Part shown: in pieces, positions 16,133 to 24,591 of the stretch
Position numbering within the stretch: position 1 is the stretch's first letter
How the letters are laid out: the number at the start of each line of letters is the position of its first letter
Origin: Alphaproteobacteria bacterium
GTDB taxonomy: Bacteria > Myxococcota_A > UBA796 > GCA-2862545
Assembly: GCA_020632955.1 (NCBI GenBank)
Contig: JACKEO010000005.1
Span: forward strand, 248,001-312,000
DNA: 64,000 nucleotides
Direction of reading: 5' to 3'
The notes under the pieces: model-generated
Told to the model about the DNA's origin: nothing
Database searches by the model: none
The model's input: the letters and a program-made list of their open reading frames with translations, nothing else
Translations under genes and position numbers: made by a program

Positions 16133-17244
16133 GGCGCGATGTCGGTGTCGACCAGCATGAGCGTGAGGTGCACGCCCTCGCCGTCGAGCACCGTCTGCAG
16201 GCCGAAGCCGTCCACCGCGTCGGAGACGAGCAGGTCGCGGCGGCGAGGATCCCACAGCCACCAGTCGATGCAGTTCTGCACGGTGACGTCGTCGCAGGCC
16301 CAGACCTCCACCTCGGCAGGCGGGAAGCCCAGGCCCGAGAGCACGGCCGCGGCGCCCTGCTGGCGGCGCTCGAGGAAGCGGGAGACGGCGGTGTCGAGCA
16401 CCGGGCTCGCCTTCCACGGCTCCCGCGCGTACGCGGTGCGCACGTGCTCGAGCACCTTGCGGGCGAGCAGGTCGGCGTCCCCGGCGGCCGTGACGGCCGG
16501 CACCGGGCCCTTCAGGCGGAGGATCGGGTCGGGAGACCCGTCGATGCCCACGTACAGCACGAAGCGCGCGAGGTCGTGATCGTCGCGGCGCACCACGAAG
16601 ACCCACTCCCCCGCCGTGGCGAGGAGCACGCGGGCGCCCTGGTCGAGGCTGCCCTGGGTGACCCGACCGCCGCCGTCGGCGACCTGCCAGGTGGCGCCGG
16701 GCACGGGCGGCAGCTGCAGCGGCGTGCCCACCTCCGTGAGCCGCGGGAGCACGCCCAGGTCCACCTCGGGCCGTGCCCGCATGCCGATCCAGTGGTCGCG
16801 GTCCCGTCCACGGGCCCGCACCAGGCCCATGGGCTCGTCGGGTGCCAGCTGCTCGAGCCATGCGATGAGCTCGCGGGGCGGCGCGCCGTTGAGCACGGTG
16901 TCCCAGCGCCGGGCGTCGTGCACCGGGTAGGCGAAGCCGGCGCGCCAGAGGGCCTCGCGCAGCTCCCAGCGGTTGAGGCTGCCCTCGCCCTCGGCGATCG
17001 ACAGGGCGATGCCGGCGGCGGCACCCGCGAGGGCCCCCTCGTAGTGCTTGCCGCGCACCAGGGCGGCCACCACCGGGTCCCGGGGGCTCTCCACCGCCGT
17101 GGCGTAGCTGTTCGACTCCGGCGGCGGCAGCCGCGGGGTCTGGCCATAGTCCTGCTTCTCCGCGATGCGGGCGAGGGAGTCGGGCGGCTTGGCGCAGGCG
17201 CCGAGCAGGGCGGTGAGCAGGATCAGGGCGCGAACGGAAGGCAT
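16129..17244 (-). CDS. Lipoprotein of unknown function
   Basis: 371 aa. The ATG at 17244 opens a signal peptide ending in ALLGAC (lipobox). The mature region has a helical part near 60-90 (ALVRGKHYEGALAGAAAGIA) and a beta-rich centre with many Trp and Gly. The C-terminus has paired Cys (ACDDVTVQNCIDWW). The helical part and HDARRWDTVLNGAPP superficially recall CAP-type secreted domains, but I cannot assign it. The stop overlaps the pilin-like gene, which suggests a joint envelope role. The 180-bp divergent gap to 17424 should carry its promoter. Confidence 0.75.
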   Translation of the reverse strand: MPSVRALILLTALLGACAKPPDSLARIAEKQDYGQTPRLPPPESNSYATAVESPRDPVVAALVRGKHYEGALAGAAAGIALSIAEGEGSLNRWELREALWRAGFAYPVHDARRWDTVLNGAPPRELIAWLEQLAPDEPMGLVRARGRDRDHWIGMRARPEVDLGVLPRLTEVGTPLQLPPVPGATWQVADGGGRVTQGSLDQGARVLLATAGEWVFVVRRDDHDLARFVLYVGIDGSPDPILRLKGPVPAVTAAGDADLLARKVLEHVRTAYAREPWKASPVLDTAVSRFLERRQQGAAAVLSGLGFPPAEVEVWACDDVTVQNCIDWWLWDPRRRDLLVSDAVDGFGLQTVLDGEGVHLTLMLVDTDIAP

Positions 17245-17423
17245 GGGACCTCGCCCGCGCGGGGGTAGCACGGACCGTGCCTGTGGCCGAGGGGGGCCCT
17301 GGGGCGGACGGTCCACGACACCCTGTCCCGGACGCCACGGCGGGGGCCTTCCGTCTGCGACAGCCTGTCGCCCGCGGAGACGCCGGGCGCGTGATACCCA
17401 CGGCGCCTGCTGGAGGTCGATCG

Positions 17424-17924
17424 ATGGACGTCATCGCGCGCGTGGACGAGATCGTGGGACGGCTCGTGGCCGCCTCGTGGAAGGAGCGCGAGGCGATCAA
17501 GGACGAGCTGCTGGCCGCCTGCCGCGACGGGGAGGGCAGCGAGGTCGTGCCGCACCTCGAGGAGCGCCGCAAGACCGTGCCGCTCGAGGTGCGCTGGGAG
17601 ATCGACGAGGTGCTCGAGGCCCTGGCCCCGCCGCCTGCGCCCCCCGAGGAGCCCGAGGAGGAGGCGGCCGAGGAGCTCCCCCCCGAGGACGAGCCGCCCG
17701 CCGACGGCCGCCTCCGCATGAGCGACCTCAAGGAGGTCTACAGCGATCCCCGCGGCATCGCGCTGTTCACCGACAAGCCGGGCAAGCGCTGGTTCCTGCA
17801 GCAGGTCGATCCCTACACCGGCCAGCCCGTGATGATGGAGCTGTCCCCGGCCGACGTGGAGCGGGTGAAGGCCCAGCTCAAGGGCAGCCCGTACTGGCGC
17901 CTGGGGAGCGGGGTGCTGTCGTGA
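17424..17924 (+). CDS. Small soluble protein of unknown function
   Basis: 166 aa, ATG at 17424 with GGAGG at 17412. No signal peptide or membrane helix. Residues 1-67 are helical and charged (VDEIVGRLVAASWKEREAIK). Residues about 70-97 form a Pro/Glu-rich linker. The C-terminal part (about 98-166) is a compact domain with SDLKEVYSDPRGIALFTDKP. It is followed 13 nt later by a lipoprotein gene. I do not recognise the family. Confidence 0.7.
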   Translation: MDVIARVDEIVGRLVAASWKEREAIKDELLAACRDGEGSEVVPHLEERRKTVPLEVRWEIDEVLEALAPPPAPPEEPEEEAAEELPPEDEPPADGRLRMSDLKEVYSDPRGIALFTDKPGKRWFLQQVDPYTGQPVMMELSPADVERVKAQLKGSPYWRLGSGVLS

Positions 17925-17937
17925 TGCGGGGCGGGTG

Positions 17938-18777
17938 ATGGGCGCCCTGCTCGGCGCGGGCCTGCTCGCCGCCCTGCTGGGCTGCTCCTCGCCACCCCCG
18001 GTGTGCGGCTCGGGGCAGGGCACCCTGTCGGGTGAGGCCGGGGGCATCCCCTGCGCCGAGGCGCGGGTGGCCGTCTCCTACCTCGAGGCCCTCGCCGCCC
18101 GCGCGCTGGAGCCCGCTGCGCGTCAGCGCGTGCTGCGCGAGCTGCGCGCACGGGCCGCGGACGACCGTGCCGCGGTCGAGGCCGCGCTCGCCGACGCGGG
18201 GGACGTGGTCGACACCTTCGCGTCGGAGCACGGCCTGCAGCTGGCCGAGACGCGGAGCCGGATGGTGTGGACCACCCTGCAGGGGGGCGGCGCCCTGCCC
18301 GCCGCCACCTTCCCCGACGCCGCCGACGTGGCCCGCACGGCCATCGCTCCCTGGGCCCGCGACGACGGCCTCCAGCTGGTGCTCACCGAGATGGATGTCG
18401 AGGGGTGGATCCGGTACGCCTCGCTGGCCCGCGAGGTCCAGGGGGGCGAGCCGCTGCGGGTGTCCGTGGCCGACCGCGTCGGCGTGTACCGCACGATCCG
18501 CACGCGCTGGGAGGAGGTCGACGCCTCGGGCAAGATCGGGCTCGTGTCCTTCGGCGCCTTCTGGCCCGCCATCCGCGCACGCTGGCTCGCCGCTCCCTAC
18601 GCCCAGCAGCAGGCGTGGATCCGCGCGGCGCCGCTGCCCGCCCCCATGACGGGCACGTCGGCGGCCTACGTGGAGGCCCTCACCGCCACCGACCCGGGGC
18701 GGCACGCCGCCGCCTTCCATGCGGCCCTCGGCCCCCTCGGCGCCCTGCCCGAGGCCGGGCAGACGGTGTCCCCCTGA
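17938..18777 (+). CDS. Lipoprotein of unknown function
   Basis: 279 aa from the ATG at 17938 (an in-frame GTG immediately precedes it). The signal peptide MGALLGAGLLAALLGC has a clear lipobox with Cys16. The mature part is mainly alpha-helical with Ala/Arg-rich segments (VLRELRARAADDRAAVEAAL) and no recognised catalytic motif. It follows the small soluble protein by 13 nt and precedes a membrane/TPR gene by 25 nt, so the three probably form an operon. Its final codons are followed by GC-rich sequence without a terminator-like hairpin. Confidence 0.72.
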   Translation: MGALLGAGLLAALLGCSSPPPVCGSGQGTLSGEAGGIPCAEARVAVSYLEALAARALEPAARQRVLRELRARAADDRAAVEAALADAGDVVDTFASEHGLQLAETRSRMVWTTLQGGGALPAATFPDAADVARTAIAPWARDDGLQLVLTEMDVEGWIRYASLAREVQGGEPLRVSVADRVGVYRTIRTRWEEVDASGKIGLVSFGAFWPAIRARWLAAPYAQQQAWIRAAPLPAPMTGTSAAYVEALTATDPGRHAAAFHAALGPLGALPEAGQTVSP

Positions 18778-18802
18778 TGCGCACCCGCGCCCGGCGGCGG
18801 GG

Positions 18803-19753
18803 GTGAGGCCCGGAGCCCGGGCGGCCGATCGCCGGGTGCCGGTGGCGGGCTCCTGGGCGCTGTCGGGTGCGGCCCTGGGGCTGCTGGCCGAGGTGCTCTT
18901 CCCGTCGACGGCGGCGCCCTGGGGCACGGTGGGCGCGGCGGTGGTGGCGGGCCTGGCCGGCTGGGTCGCCGCGGGGCGCGTGCGTGCCGCGCGGATGCCG
19001 CTGTGGCTGGACCTCGCGCCCCGCCTCGCGCTCGCCGGGGCCTTGCTCCTGCTCGCCGTGGTGCTCGTCGTGGTGGGCTCGCCCCTGCTGGCCGGGGTGG
19101 CCACGCTCGTGGGCGTGGGCATCGGCAGCTCCGGTCGACGGCCCGTGGCGCGTCGGCGGCTCGTGCACGCCGTGGAGGCGCTGCGGGAGGACGTCGATCC
19201 CGCGTCGGCCCTGGCCGAGCTGGAGTCCCTCGCGGCGGGGTGGTGGGTGCCCCCCACCCTCCGCGCCGAGGCGGCCCTGCAGCGTGGGGCCTGGACGCTG
19301 GCGTCCGGGGGGGCCGAGGAGGCGGTGGGGTGGCTGGCGCGGGTGCGCCACCGGGCGCTGGTGGGCCACGCCGCCCCCTGGCTGGCGCTGGCCCACGCCT
19401 CCGCCGGGCGCGACGACGTGGCCCACGCAGCCCTGCAGCCCGCCTACGGGGCCGTGTCCCCGGAGACGCGTGCCCACGCCGAGGCGGTGCGTCTGCTGCT
19501 GGTGCTGCGGGGGGATGGCCACGAGGAGGCGGCGCGTCTGGGCACGAGCCTGCTGGACGCCCGACCGGTGACGCCGCTGGCCTTCGGCCTGGTGGCCGTG
19601 GCGCGGCTGCGCGCCGGCGACGAGGCCGGCGCGCGCGTGCTGATGACCACCGAGGTGGTCGCCGCCCTGGAGGCGGGCGGGCTCGCGGAGCTGCTCGAGG
19701 AGGTGGCGGAAGCGCTCCGCCACCTTCGACCCGATCAGAGCTTCTGCGAGTAG
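18803..19753 (+). CDS. Membrane protein with C-terminal TPR-like helices
   Basis: 316 aa from GTG 18803; longer readings from 18719 overlap the lipoprotein gene and are unlikely. The N-terminus has about four transmembrane helices ([60 protein letters not shown]). Residues about 110-316 are a soluble helical array resembling TPRs ([20 protein letters not shown] and repeats). The end overlaps the rpsD end by 19 bp on opposite strands. Function unknown; it is likely a cytoplasm-facing scaffold. Confidence 0.72.
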   Translation: MRPGARAADRRVPVAGSWALSGAALGLLAEVLFPSTAAPWGTVGAAVVAGLAGWVAAGRVRAARMPLWLDLAPRLALAGALLLLAVVLVVVGSPLLAGVATLVGVGIGSSGRRPVARRRLVHAVEALREDVDPASALAELESLAAGWWVPPTLRAEAALQRGAWTLASGGAEEAVGWLARVRHRALVGHAAPWLALAHASAGRDDVAHAALQPAYGAVSPETRAHAEAVRLLLVLRGDGHEEAARLGTSLLDARPVTPLAFGLVAVARLRAGDEAGARVLMTTEVVAALEAGGLAELLEEVAEALRHLRPDQSFCE

Positions 19754-20352
19754 TACTCGACGATCGCGTTCTCGTTGAGCTCGAAGGGCAGATCCTGGCG
19801 ATCGGGCGCCGTGATCAGCTTGCCCTCGAGCTTGGCGGGATCGAACTCGAGCCAGGTGGGGCGCACGCGGGTGGTGGCCTCGGCGACGAGCTCCTGCACG
19901 AAGGGCTTGTTCTTCGACTTCTCGCGGATGGCGATGACCTGGCCGGCCGAGACGTGGAAGGACGGGCGATCCACGCGGTGACCGTCGACCTGCACGTGGC
20001 CGTGGACCACGAGCTGGCGGGCGCCGGGGATGGTGCGGGCCAGGCCGAGACGCCAGACGAGGTTGTCGAGGCGCGACTCGAGGAGGAGCACCAGGTTCAG
20101 GCCGGTGGAGCCCTTCATGCGCGAGGCACGGCGGACGTAGGCCTGGAACTGCTTCTCCAGGACGCCGAAGTGCCAGCGGGCCTTCTGCTTCTCCTGGAGC
20201 CGGACCTTGTAGTCCGAGGGCTTGTTGCGACGGTTCGCCCCGTGCACGCCCGGCGGGTAGGGCCGGTCGAGGGTGGCGACGGAGGTGAGACCCGGGAGCA
20301 CCGTGCCGACGGCACGACAGCGCTTCAGACGGGGGCCGCGGAACCTGGCCAT
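19735..20352 (-). CDS. rpsD: 30S ribosomal protein S4
   Basis: 205 aa. [20 protein letters not shown] at the N-terminus, [19 protein letters not shown], and the S4 RNA-binding fold ([40 protein letters not shown]) are unmistakable. S4 nucleates 30S assembly on 16S rRNA. It lacks the four-Cys zinc site found in some S4 forms and so belongs to the Cys-less class. It sits apart from the alpha operon, paired with rpmG 45 nt upstream. Convergent overlap of 19 bp with the membrane/TPR gene. Confidence 0.98.
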   Translation of the reverse strand: MARFRGPRLKRCRAVGTVLPGLTSVATLDRPYPPGVHGANRRNKPSDYKVRLQEKQKARWHFGVLEKQFQAYVRRASRMKGSTGLNLVLLLESRLDNLVWRLGLARTIPGARQLVVHGHVQVDGHRVDRPSFHVSAGQVIAIREKSKNKPFVQELVAEATTRVRPTWLEFDPAKLEGKLITAPDRQDLPFELNENAIVEYYSQKL

Positions 20353-20397
20353 GATCGATCCTCGCTGCGGCCTCGTTCAGGCCGGGAAGGGGCGCGT

Positions 20398-20586
20398 CTA
20401 CTTGACTTCGCGGTGGATGGTGTAGCGGCGGAGGAAGGGGTTGTACTTCCGCAGCTCGATGCGCCCGGGGGTGTTCTTCTTGTTCTTCTGCGTGCAGTAG
20501 CGGGAGACGCCGGGCACGCCCGAGCCACGCTGCTCGGTGCACTCCAGGTGGATCACCTGGCGGGCGGGGTTCTTCTTCTTGGCCAC
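20398..20586 (-). CDS. rpmG: 50S ribosomal protein L33
   Basis: 62 aa. The C-terminal half [20 protein letters not shown] and [10 protein letters not shown] are diagnostic of L33. The N-terminal half carries only two Cys (ECTE and SRYC), so it is not a complete four-Cys zinc ribbon. It precedes rpsD on the same strand, with a consensus-like promoter just upstream at 20650-20678. Ribosome large subunit, near the E site. Confidence 0.97.
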   Translation of the reverse strand: MAKKKNPARQVIHLECTEQRGSGVPGVSRYCTQKNKKNTPGRIELRKYNPFLRRYTIHREVK

Positions 20587-20649
20587 GGCGGCCTCCGCGA
20601 GATGGGTCGTCGGCGTGGGCGTCGGAGCACGCCACGCACAGCGCCGCGC

Positions 20650-20678
20650 CGCTTATCGAAGCGCTGCGACCCTGTCAA
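20650..20678 (-). promoter_or_regulatory. Candidate sigma-70 promoter for rpmG-rpsD, inside the 3-prime end of the desulfurase gene
   Basis: On the minus strand there is a perfect -35 box TTGACA (20673-20678). After a 17-nt spacer comes TAAGCG; the shifted reading GATAAG is slightly closer to a -10 box, with a 15-nt spacer. The -35 box codes for Val-Asp near the end of the cysteine desulfurase. The rpmG start lies about 65 nt downstream. This fits separate, stronger expression of the ribosomal genes. Confidence 0.55.
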
Positions 20679-21822
20679 CGCGCGCGGCGCGGAGTTCCGT
20701 GACGACGTGGGAGAACGCGGCGGCGGCCCGCTCCACGTCCTGCGCCGTCGTCTCGCGTCCGAGGCCGAGTCGCACGGCGCCCAGGGCCTCCTCGTCGGTG
20801 AGCCCGATCGCCTTGAGGACCGGGCTGGGCGCCACCCGCCCGCTCGCGCAGGCCGATCCCACCGAGCACGAGACCTCGCCGCGGATGCGCGAGAGCAGCT
20901 CGCCCGCCACGACCCCGTCGAAGCGCAGGTTCAGGCTGTGGGGCAGGCGGTGCGTCAGGGTGCCGTGCACGTGGACCCCGCCCAGCGCACGGAGGCGGGC
21001 GAGCAGGTCGTCGCGCAGGGCGGCCAGCCGGGCGGGCTCGCCTTCGTCGAGGCCCCGCAGGGCCAGCCGGGCCGCGGCGCCGAAGCCCACCACCAGGGCC
21101 ACGGGCAGGGTGCCGGAGCGCAGGCCCCGCTCCTGCCCGCCCCCCAGCATCCGGGGCTGCAGGGCCACCCGGGGACGGCCGCGCCGGCGGACGACGAGCG
21201 CGCCGATCCCCTGCGGACCGTAGGCCTTGTGGGCCGACAGGGACACGAGGTCGGCGTCGAGCCCGCGGAGGTCCACCTTGCCCAGCGCCTGGGCGGCGTC
21301 GGTGTGGAAGAGGGCACCCCGTTCGCGGCAGGCGCGCGCGAGCTCGCGCACGGGCTGGAGCGTGCCCAGCTCGTGGTTGGCGGTCATCACCGAGACCAGC
21401 GCGGTGTCAGGGCGCAGTGCGCGCAGGGCCTCGTCCACCACGATCCGCCCGTCGGGCCCGGGCTGGAGGCGGGTGATGCGCCAGCCCTCGCGCTCGAGGT
21501 GGTCGAGCGAGGCGCGGATGGCGCTGTGCTCGACCGCGGTGCTGATCAGGTGACCGGGGACCCTGTGGGTGGCGGCCACGCCGAGCACCGCGAGGTTGTC
21601 GGCCTCGGTGGCGCCCGAGGTGAACACCACCTCGTCGGCCTCGCGGCCCACGGCGGCCGCCACCTGCTCCCGCGCGCGGTCCGCGGCCGCCGCGGCCAGG
21701 CTGCCGTGGGCGTGGGTGCTGGCGGCGTTGCCGAAGCGCTCCCGCAGCCAGGGCACGAGGGCGTCCACCACCTCGGGCGCGCACGGCGTGGTGGCGTGGT
21801 GGTCCAGGTAGACGGGTCTCAC
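20653..21822 (-). CDS. Cysteine desulfurase (NifS/IscS family)
   Basis: 389 aa, GTG start at 21822 overlapping the stop of the preceding SDR. MRPVYLDHHATTPCAPEVVD opens a class V PLP fold. Key residues: Lys199 in SLSAHKAYGPQGIGAL (PLP Schiff base), His100 in STAVEHSAIR, and Cys325 in VGSACASGRV (persulfide carrier). It removes sulfur from cysteine for Fe-S or thio-cofactor synthesis. It is distinct from SufS at 57269. No iscU or iscA is next to it, so the sulfur acceptor is unclear; tRNA thiolation is possible. Its last codons carry the rpmG promoter. Confidence 0.93.
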   Translation of the reverse strand: MRPVYLDHHATTPCAPEVVDALVPWLRERFGNAASTHAHGSLAAAAADRAREQVAAAVGREADEVVFTSGATEADNLAVLGVAATHRVPGHLISTAVEHSAIRASLDHLEREGWRITRLQPGPDGRIVVDEALRALRPDTALVSVMTANHELGTLQPVRELARACRERGALFHTDAAQALGKVDLRGLDADLVSLSAHKAYGPQGIGALVVRRRGRPRVALQPRMLGGGQERGLRSGTLPVALVVGFGAAARLALRGLDEGEPARLAALRDDLLARLRALGGVHVHGTLTHRLPHSLNLRFDGVVAGELLSRIRGEVSCSVGSACASGRVAPSPVLKAIGLTDEEALGAVRLGLGRETTAQDVERAAAAFSHVVTELRAARVDRVAALR

Positions 21823-22613
21823 GCGGCACCTCCACCTGCGACGGCCACGCTCTCGCCGCCGTCGACCGGCACGCAGGCGCCCGTCATCCACGCCAACCCC
21901 GGAGCGGTGAGCGCCACGACGGCCTGCGCCACGTCCTCGGGGGTGGTGAGGCGCCCCGAGGGGTTGCGGTCGCGGGCCCCCGCGGCCAGGGCCTCCCACC
22001 CCGGGATGCGCTCCAGCGCGGGGGTGTGGCACAGGCCCGCGAGGATCGCGTTCACGGCGATGCCGCGCGGCGCGAGCTCCACGGCGAGCTGGCGCACGTG
22101 GGCCTCGAGCGCGGCCTTCGCGGCGCCCACGGGGCCGTAGGCTGGCAGGGCGACCCGCCCGCCGGCGCTCGTGAGGGCCAGGATGCGGGCGCCCCTGCGG
22201 AGCAGGCCCCGATCGTCGAGGCCCTGCACCCAGGTCACGAGGCTGTGGGCCATCACGTCCAGGGTCATCGCGAGATCCCGGAGCCGGGCGCGCTGCGCCT
22301 CGGGGCCGACCAGCGGGCGCAAGGTGCCGAAGGCCAGGCTGTGCAGCACCACGGCCACCTCGGCGTCCGCGTCGGCCGCCTGCAGCGCGTCGAGCGCGGC
22401 GTCCCGCTGCACGGGGTCCGCGGCGTTGCCGTTGTGGAGGATCGCGCGGACGCCCGCGGCCTCCAGTTCCGCCCGGACGGCCTCGGCGCGGGGCAGCGTG
22501 CCCCGCAGATCGAGGTGGGCGCCCAGCACGTGCAGGCCCTCGGCGGCCAGTGCGCGGGCGCTCGCGGCACCGAAGCCGGAAGACGCGCCCAGCACCACCG
22601 CCCAGCGGCTCAC
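21819..22613 (-). CDS. SDR oxidoreductase, enoyl-ACP reductase-like (Y-x6-K type)
   Basis: 264 aa, GTG start at 22613 overlapping the foldase stop. The Rossmann motif GASSGFG is near 9-15. The catalytic pair is Tyr159 and Lys166 in AYGPVGAAKAALE, spaced Y-x6-K. Most SDRs use Y-x3-K; the six-residue spacing is the mark of FabI/FabL enoyl-ACP reductases. The LTSAGGRVALP segment precedes it. The C-terminus DVAQAVVALTAPGLAWMTGA and VDGG are normal. A role in fatty-acid elongation is likely but not proven, because divergent SDRs also carry this spacing. Length fits FabL/FabI. Confidence 0.8.
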   Translation of the reverse strand: MSRWAVVLGASSGFGAASARALAAEGLHVLGAHLDLRGTLPRAEAVRAELEAAGVRAILHNGNAADPVQRDAALDALQAADADAEVAVVLHSLAFGTLRPLVGPEAQRARLRDLAMTLDVMAHSLVTWVQGLDDRGLLRRGARILALTSAGGRVALPAYGPVGAAKAALEAHVRQLAVELAPRGIAVNAILAGLCHTPALERIPGWEALAAGARDRNPSGRLTTPEDVAQAVVALTAPGLAWMTGACVPVDGGESVAVAGGGAA

Positions 22614-23452
22614 CGGGGGGCCTCGGCCCCACCCTCGATCACCGAGGCGGGGGGCTTGACCCACTGCGGGTCCAGGCCCTTGCGCAGCTCGCCCACCTCC
22701 TGCTCGACGGCCTCCTTGCGCAGGCCGTTCTCGAGGAAGGGACGCACGTCCTCCAGCGGGATCGTGCTGCGGCGCTCCTCCACCACCACCACCACCCAGC
22801 GCTCCTCGAGGGCGATGGGGTCGAGGACGCCGGTGGCCTCGGTGGAGAAGACCGCCTCGTCGACGGCGCCGGGGAGCTGGCTGCGCACCACCCAGCCCAG
22901 GTCGCCCCCGCGCTCGCCGCTGCTCTTGTCGAGGGAGCGCTGGGCCGCGATGGTGGCCGCGTCGGTGCCCGCCTTGATGCCGGCCACCACCTCCTGCGCC
23001 GTGGCCTCGTCGGGCAGCAGGATCTGGCGCACGTGCGCCTGGGGCCGGTTGAACTGCACCTTGCGGGCGTCGTAGGCGGCCTGCACCGCCTCGTCGGTGA
23101 TCCGTTCCGCGATGAGGTGCTCGAGCGCCACGGCGGCGAGGGCCTCGCGCACCGCCAGGGCCGTGCGCGCCCTGCCCTCGGGCCCCTCGTCGAGCTCCAG
23201 CTCGAGGGCCTTGCGGTACAGCACCTCGGTGAGGAGCACGGCGTCGGCGCCCATGCGCGCCTGATCCTCCGGGGGCATCTGCATCCGCTGCTCCTGGGGC
23301 AGCCGGGCGAGGGCGGCGCGCAGGAGGTCCTCGTGGACCTCCAGGTCGCCCGAGCGGACCACCACGGGGCCGGAGGGGGTGTAGGCACCGGCGGGCGGGG
23401 CGGGCGGCGTCGCGCAGGCGGCGAGCAGGAGCAGGACGGTCAGGCGGCGCAC
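22610..23452 (-). CDS. PpiC/SurA-type peptidyl-prolyl isomerase lipoprotein
   Basis: 280 aa. GTG start at 23452; signal peptide MRRLTVLLLLAAC with lipobox. Residues about 125-230 hold a parvulin domain: AHVRQILLPDEATAQEVVAG, SLDKSSGERGGDLGWV, and AVDEAVFSTEATGVLDPIAL. N- and C-terminal helices (SurA-like chaperone arms) flank it. A lipidated parvulin suggests folding of envelope proteins at the membrane, as for PrsA. It is first in the run foldase - SDR - desulfurase - rpmG - rpsD. Confidence 0.88.
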   Translation of the reverse strand: MRRLTVLLLLAACATPPAPPAGAYTPSGPVVVRSGDLEVHEDLLRAALARLPQEQRMQMPPEDQARMGADAVLLTEVLYRKALELELDEGPEGRARTALAVREALAAVALEHLIAERITDEAVQAAYDARKVQFNRPQAHVRQILLPDEATAQEVVAGIKAGTDAATIAAQRSLDKSSGERGGDLGWVVRSQLPGAVDEAVFSTEATGVLDPIALEERWVVVVVEERRSTIPLEDVRPFLENGLRKEAVEQEVGELRKGLDPQWVKPPASVIEGGAEAPR

Positions 23453-23531
23453 GGCTTCCCCGGGGATGGTGGCGGGCGGTATCCTACGCGGCCGGCCACC
23501 ACCACCGTGCCGGGAGGAGGCCGTCGTCGCC

Positions 23532-24152
23532 GTGCACGTGCCGCGAGCCTGGCTGGAGGGCGACGCGCTGGTGGCCGCCCGTCACCTGTTGGGGTGCCTG
23601 CTCGTGCGCGACGGGGTGGTGCTCCGCATCGTGGAGGTGGAGGCGTACCGGCACGGCGGCGACACGGCGAGCCACGCCCACCGAGGTCCGACGCCGCGCA
23701 ACGCGCCCATGTGGGGCCCCCCGGGCAGGGCCTACGTCTACCTCTGCTACGGACTGCACCACCTGCTCAACGTCACCACGGAGCCGGAGGGCCGGGCCGC
23801 GGCGGTGCTGATCCGGGGTGCCGAGGTGGTGGAGGGCGCCGACGTGGTGGCGGCGCGCCGGGGGCGACCGGTGACCGCCGGCAGCCTGGCGGGCCCGGGC
23901 AAGGTGGCCCAGGCGCTGGGGCTCGACGTGCGCTGGTCGGGTGAGGACCTGCTGGCGCCCGGCGGACTCGAGCTGCGCCGCGGGACGGACGTGCGCGACG
24001 TGCTCGTGGGCCCGCGCATCGGCATCGACTACGCGGAGCCCGTCCACCGGGAGGCACCCTGGCGGCTGGCGCTGGCCGGCAGCCGCCAGGTGGCACGCGT
24101 CCGGGGGCTCCGGCCCGATCCCACCGACGGGCACGGGCCGCGCGCGGGATAG
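23532..24152 (+). CDS. 3-methyladenine DNA glycosylase, AAG/MPG family
   Basis: 206 aa from the GTG at 23532 (MHVPRAWLEGDAL). RHLLGCLLVRDGVVLRIVEVEAY, GDTASHAHRGPTPRNAPMWG, RAYVYLCYGLHHLLNVTTE, and GPGKVAQALGLD match the alkyladenine glycosylase family. It flips out alkylated or deaminated purines and cleaves the glycosidic bond. The Glu in VEVEAY and the Tyr in the YVYLCYGLH segment are the active-site residues of the family. Divergent from the foldase gene, 79 bp apart. Longer in-frame readings from 23466 have no matching conservation. Cytoplasmic. Confidence 0.93.
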   Translation: MHVPRAWLEGDALVAARHLLGCLLVRDGVVLRIVEVEAYRHGGDTASHAHRGPTPRNAPMWGPPGRAYVYLCYGLHHLLNVTTEPEGRAAAVLIRGAEVVEGADVVAARRGRPVTAGSLAGPGKVAQALGLDVRWSGEDLLAPGGLELRRGTDVRDVLVGPRIGIDYAEPVHREAPWRLALAGSRQVARVRGLRPDPTDGHGPRAG

Positions 24153-24171
24153 GGGGCCGCTCGGAGCCTCG

Positions 24172-24591
24172 ATGACCCGCTTCCACGAGCAGATCCACGG
24201 CGTCTACTTCGACGACCTGGACCCCTACGGCATCCTCCACAACGCCCGCTACCTCCTCCTCTTCGAGCGCACCCTCGGGTCGTTCTGGGCGCACATGGGC
24301 CTGCAGGGCTTCCAGGACTCGCCGGATCGCTTCCACTTCGTGCGGGCCAATGCGGTGGACTACCTCCGCCCCGTGCGGGGGACGGGCTCGGTGCGTGTGC
24401 GGGTCTGGATCCAGCAGCTCGGGCGATCCAGCCTCACCTTCGGGTTCAAGCTCATGCGCATGGACGAGGACAGCGAGCTCGCCACCGGGTCGCGGGTGGT
24501 GGTGCGGGTCGACCCCGACACCTGGCGGCCCACGCCCTGGACGGAGGCCTTCCGCGAGGTGCTCACCCCCTGGCTCCCGGAGGTCGCGTGA
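24172..24591 (+). CDS. YbgC/4HBT-type hotdog acyl-CoA thioesterase
   Basis: 139 aa, ATG at 24172. VYFDDLDPYGILHNARYLLL near 11-30 is the hotdog signature with the catalytic Asp (D-x-D-x-x-G-I-L-H-x-x-x-Y). Acyl-CoA thioesterases of this type hydrolyse short acyl-CoA or acyl-ACP and often associate with the cell envelope through Tol-Pal, but no tol genes are near. The stop overlaps the next gene's start region by one base (GTGATG). No signal peptide. Confidence 0.88.
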   Translation: MTRFHEQIHGVYFDDLDPYGILHNARYLLLFERTLGSFWAHMGLQGFQDSPDRFHFVRANAVDYLRPVRGTGSVRVRVWIQQLGRSSLTFGFKLMRMDEDSELATGSRVVVRVDPDTWRPTPWTEAFREVLTPWLPEVA

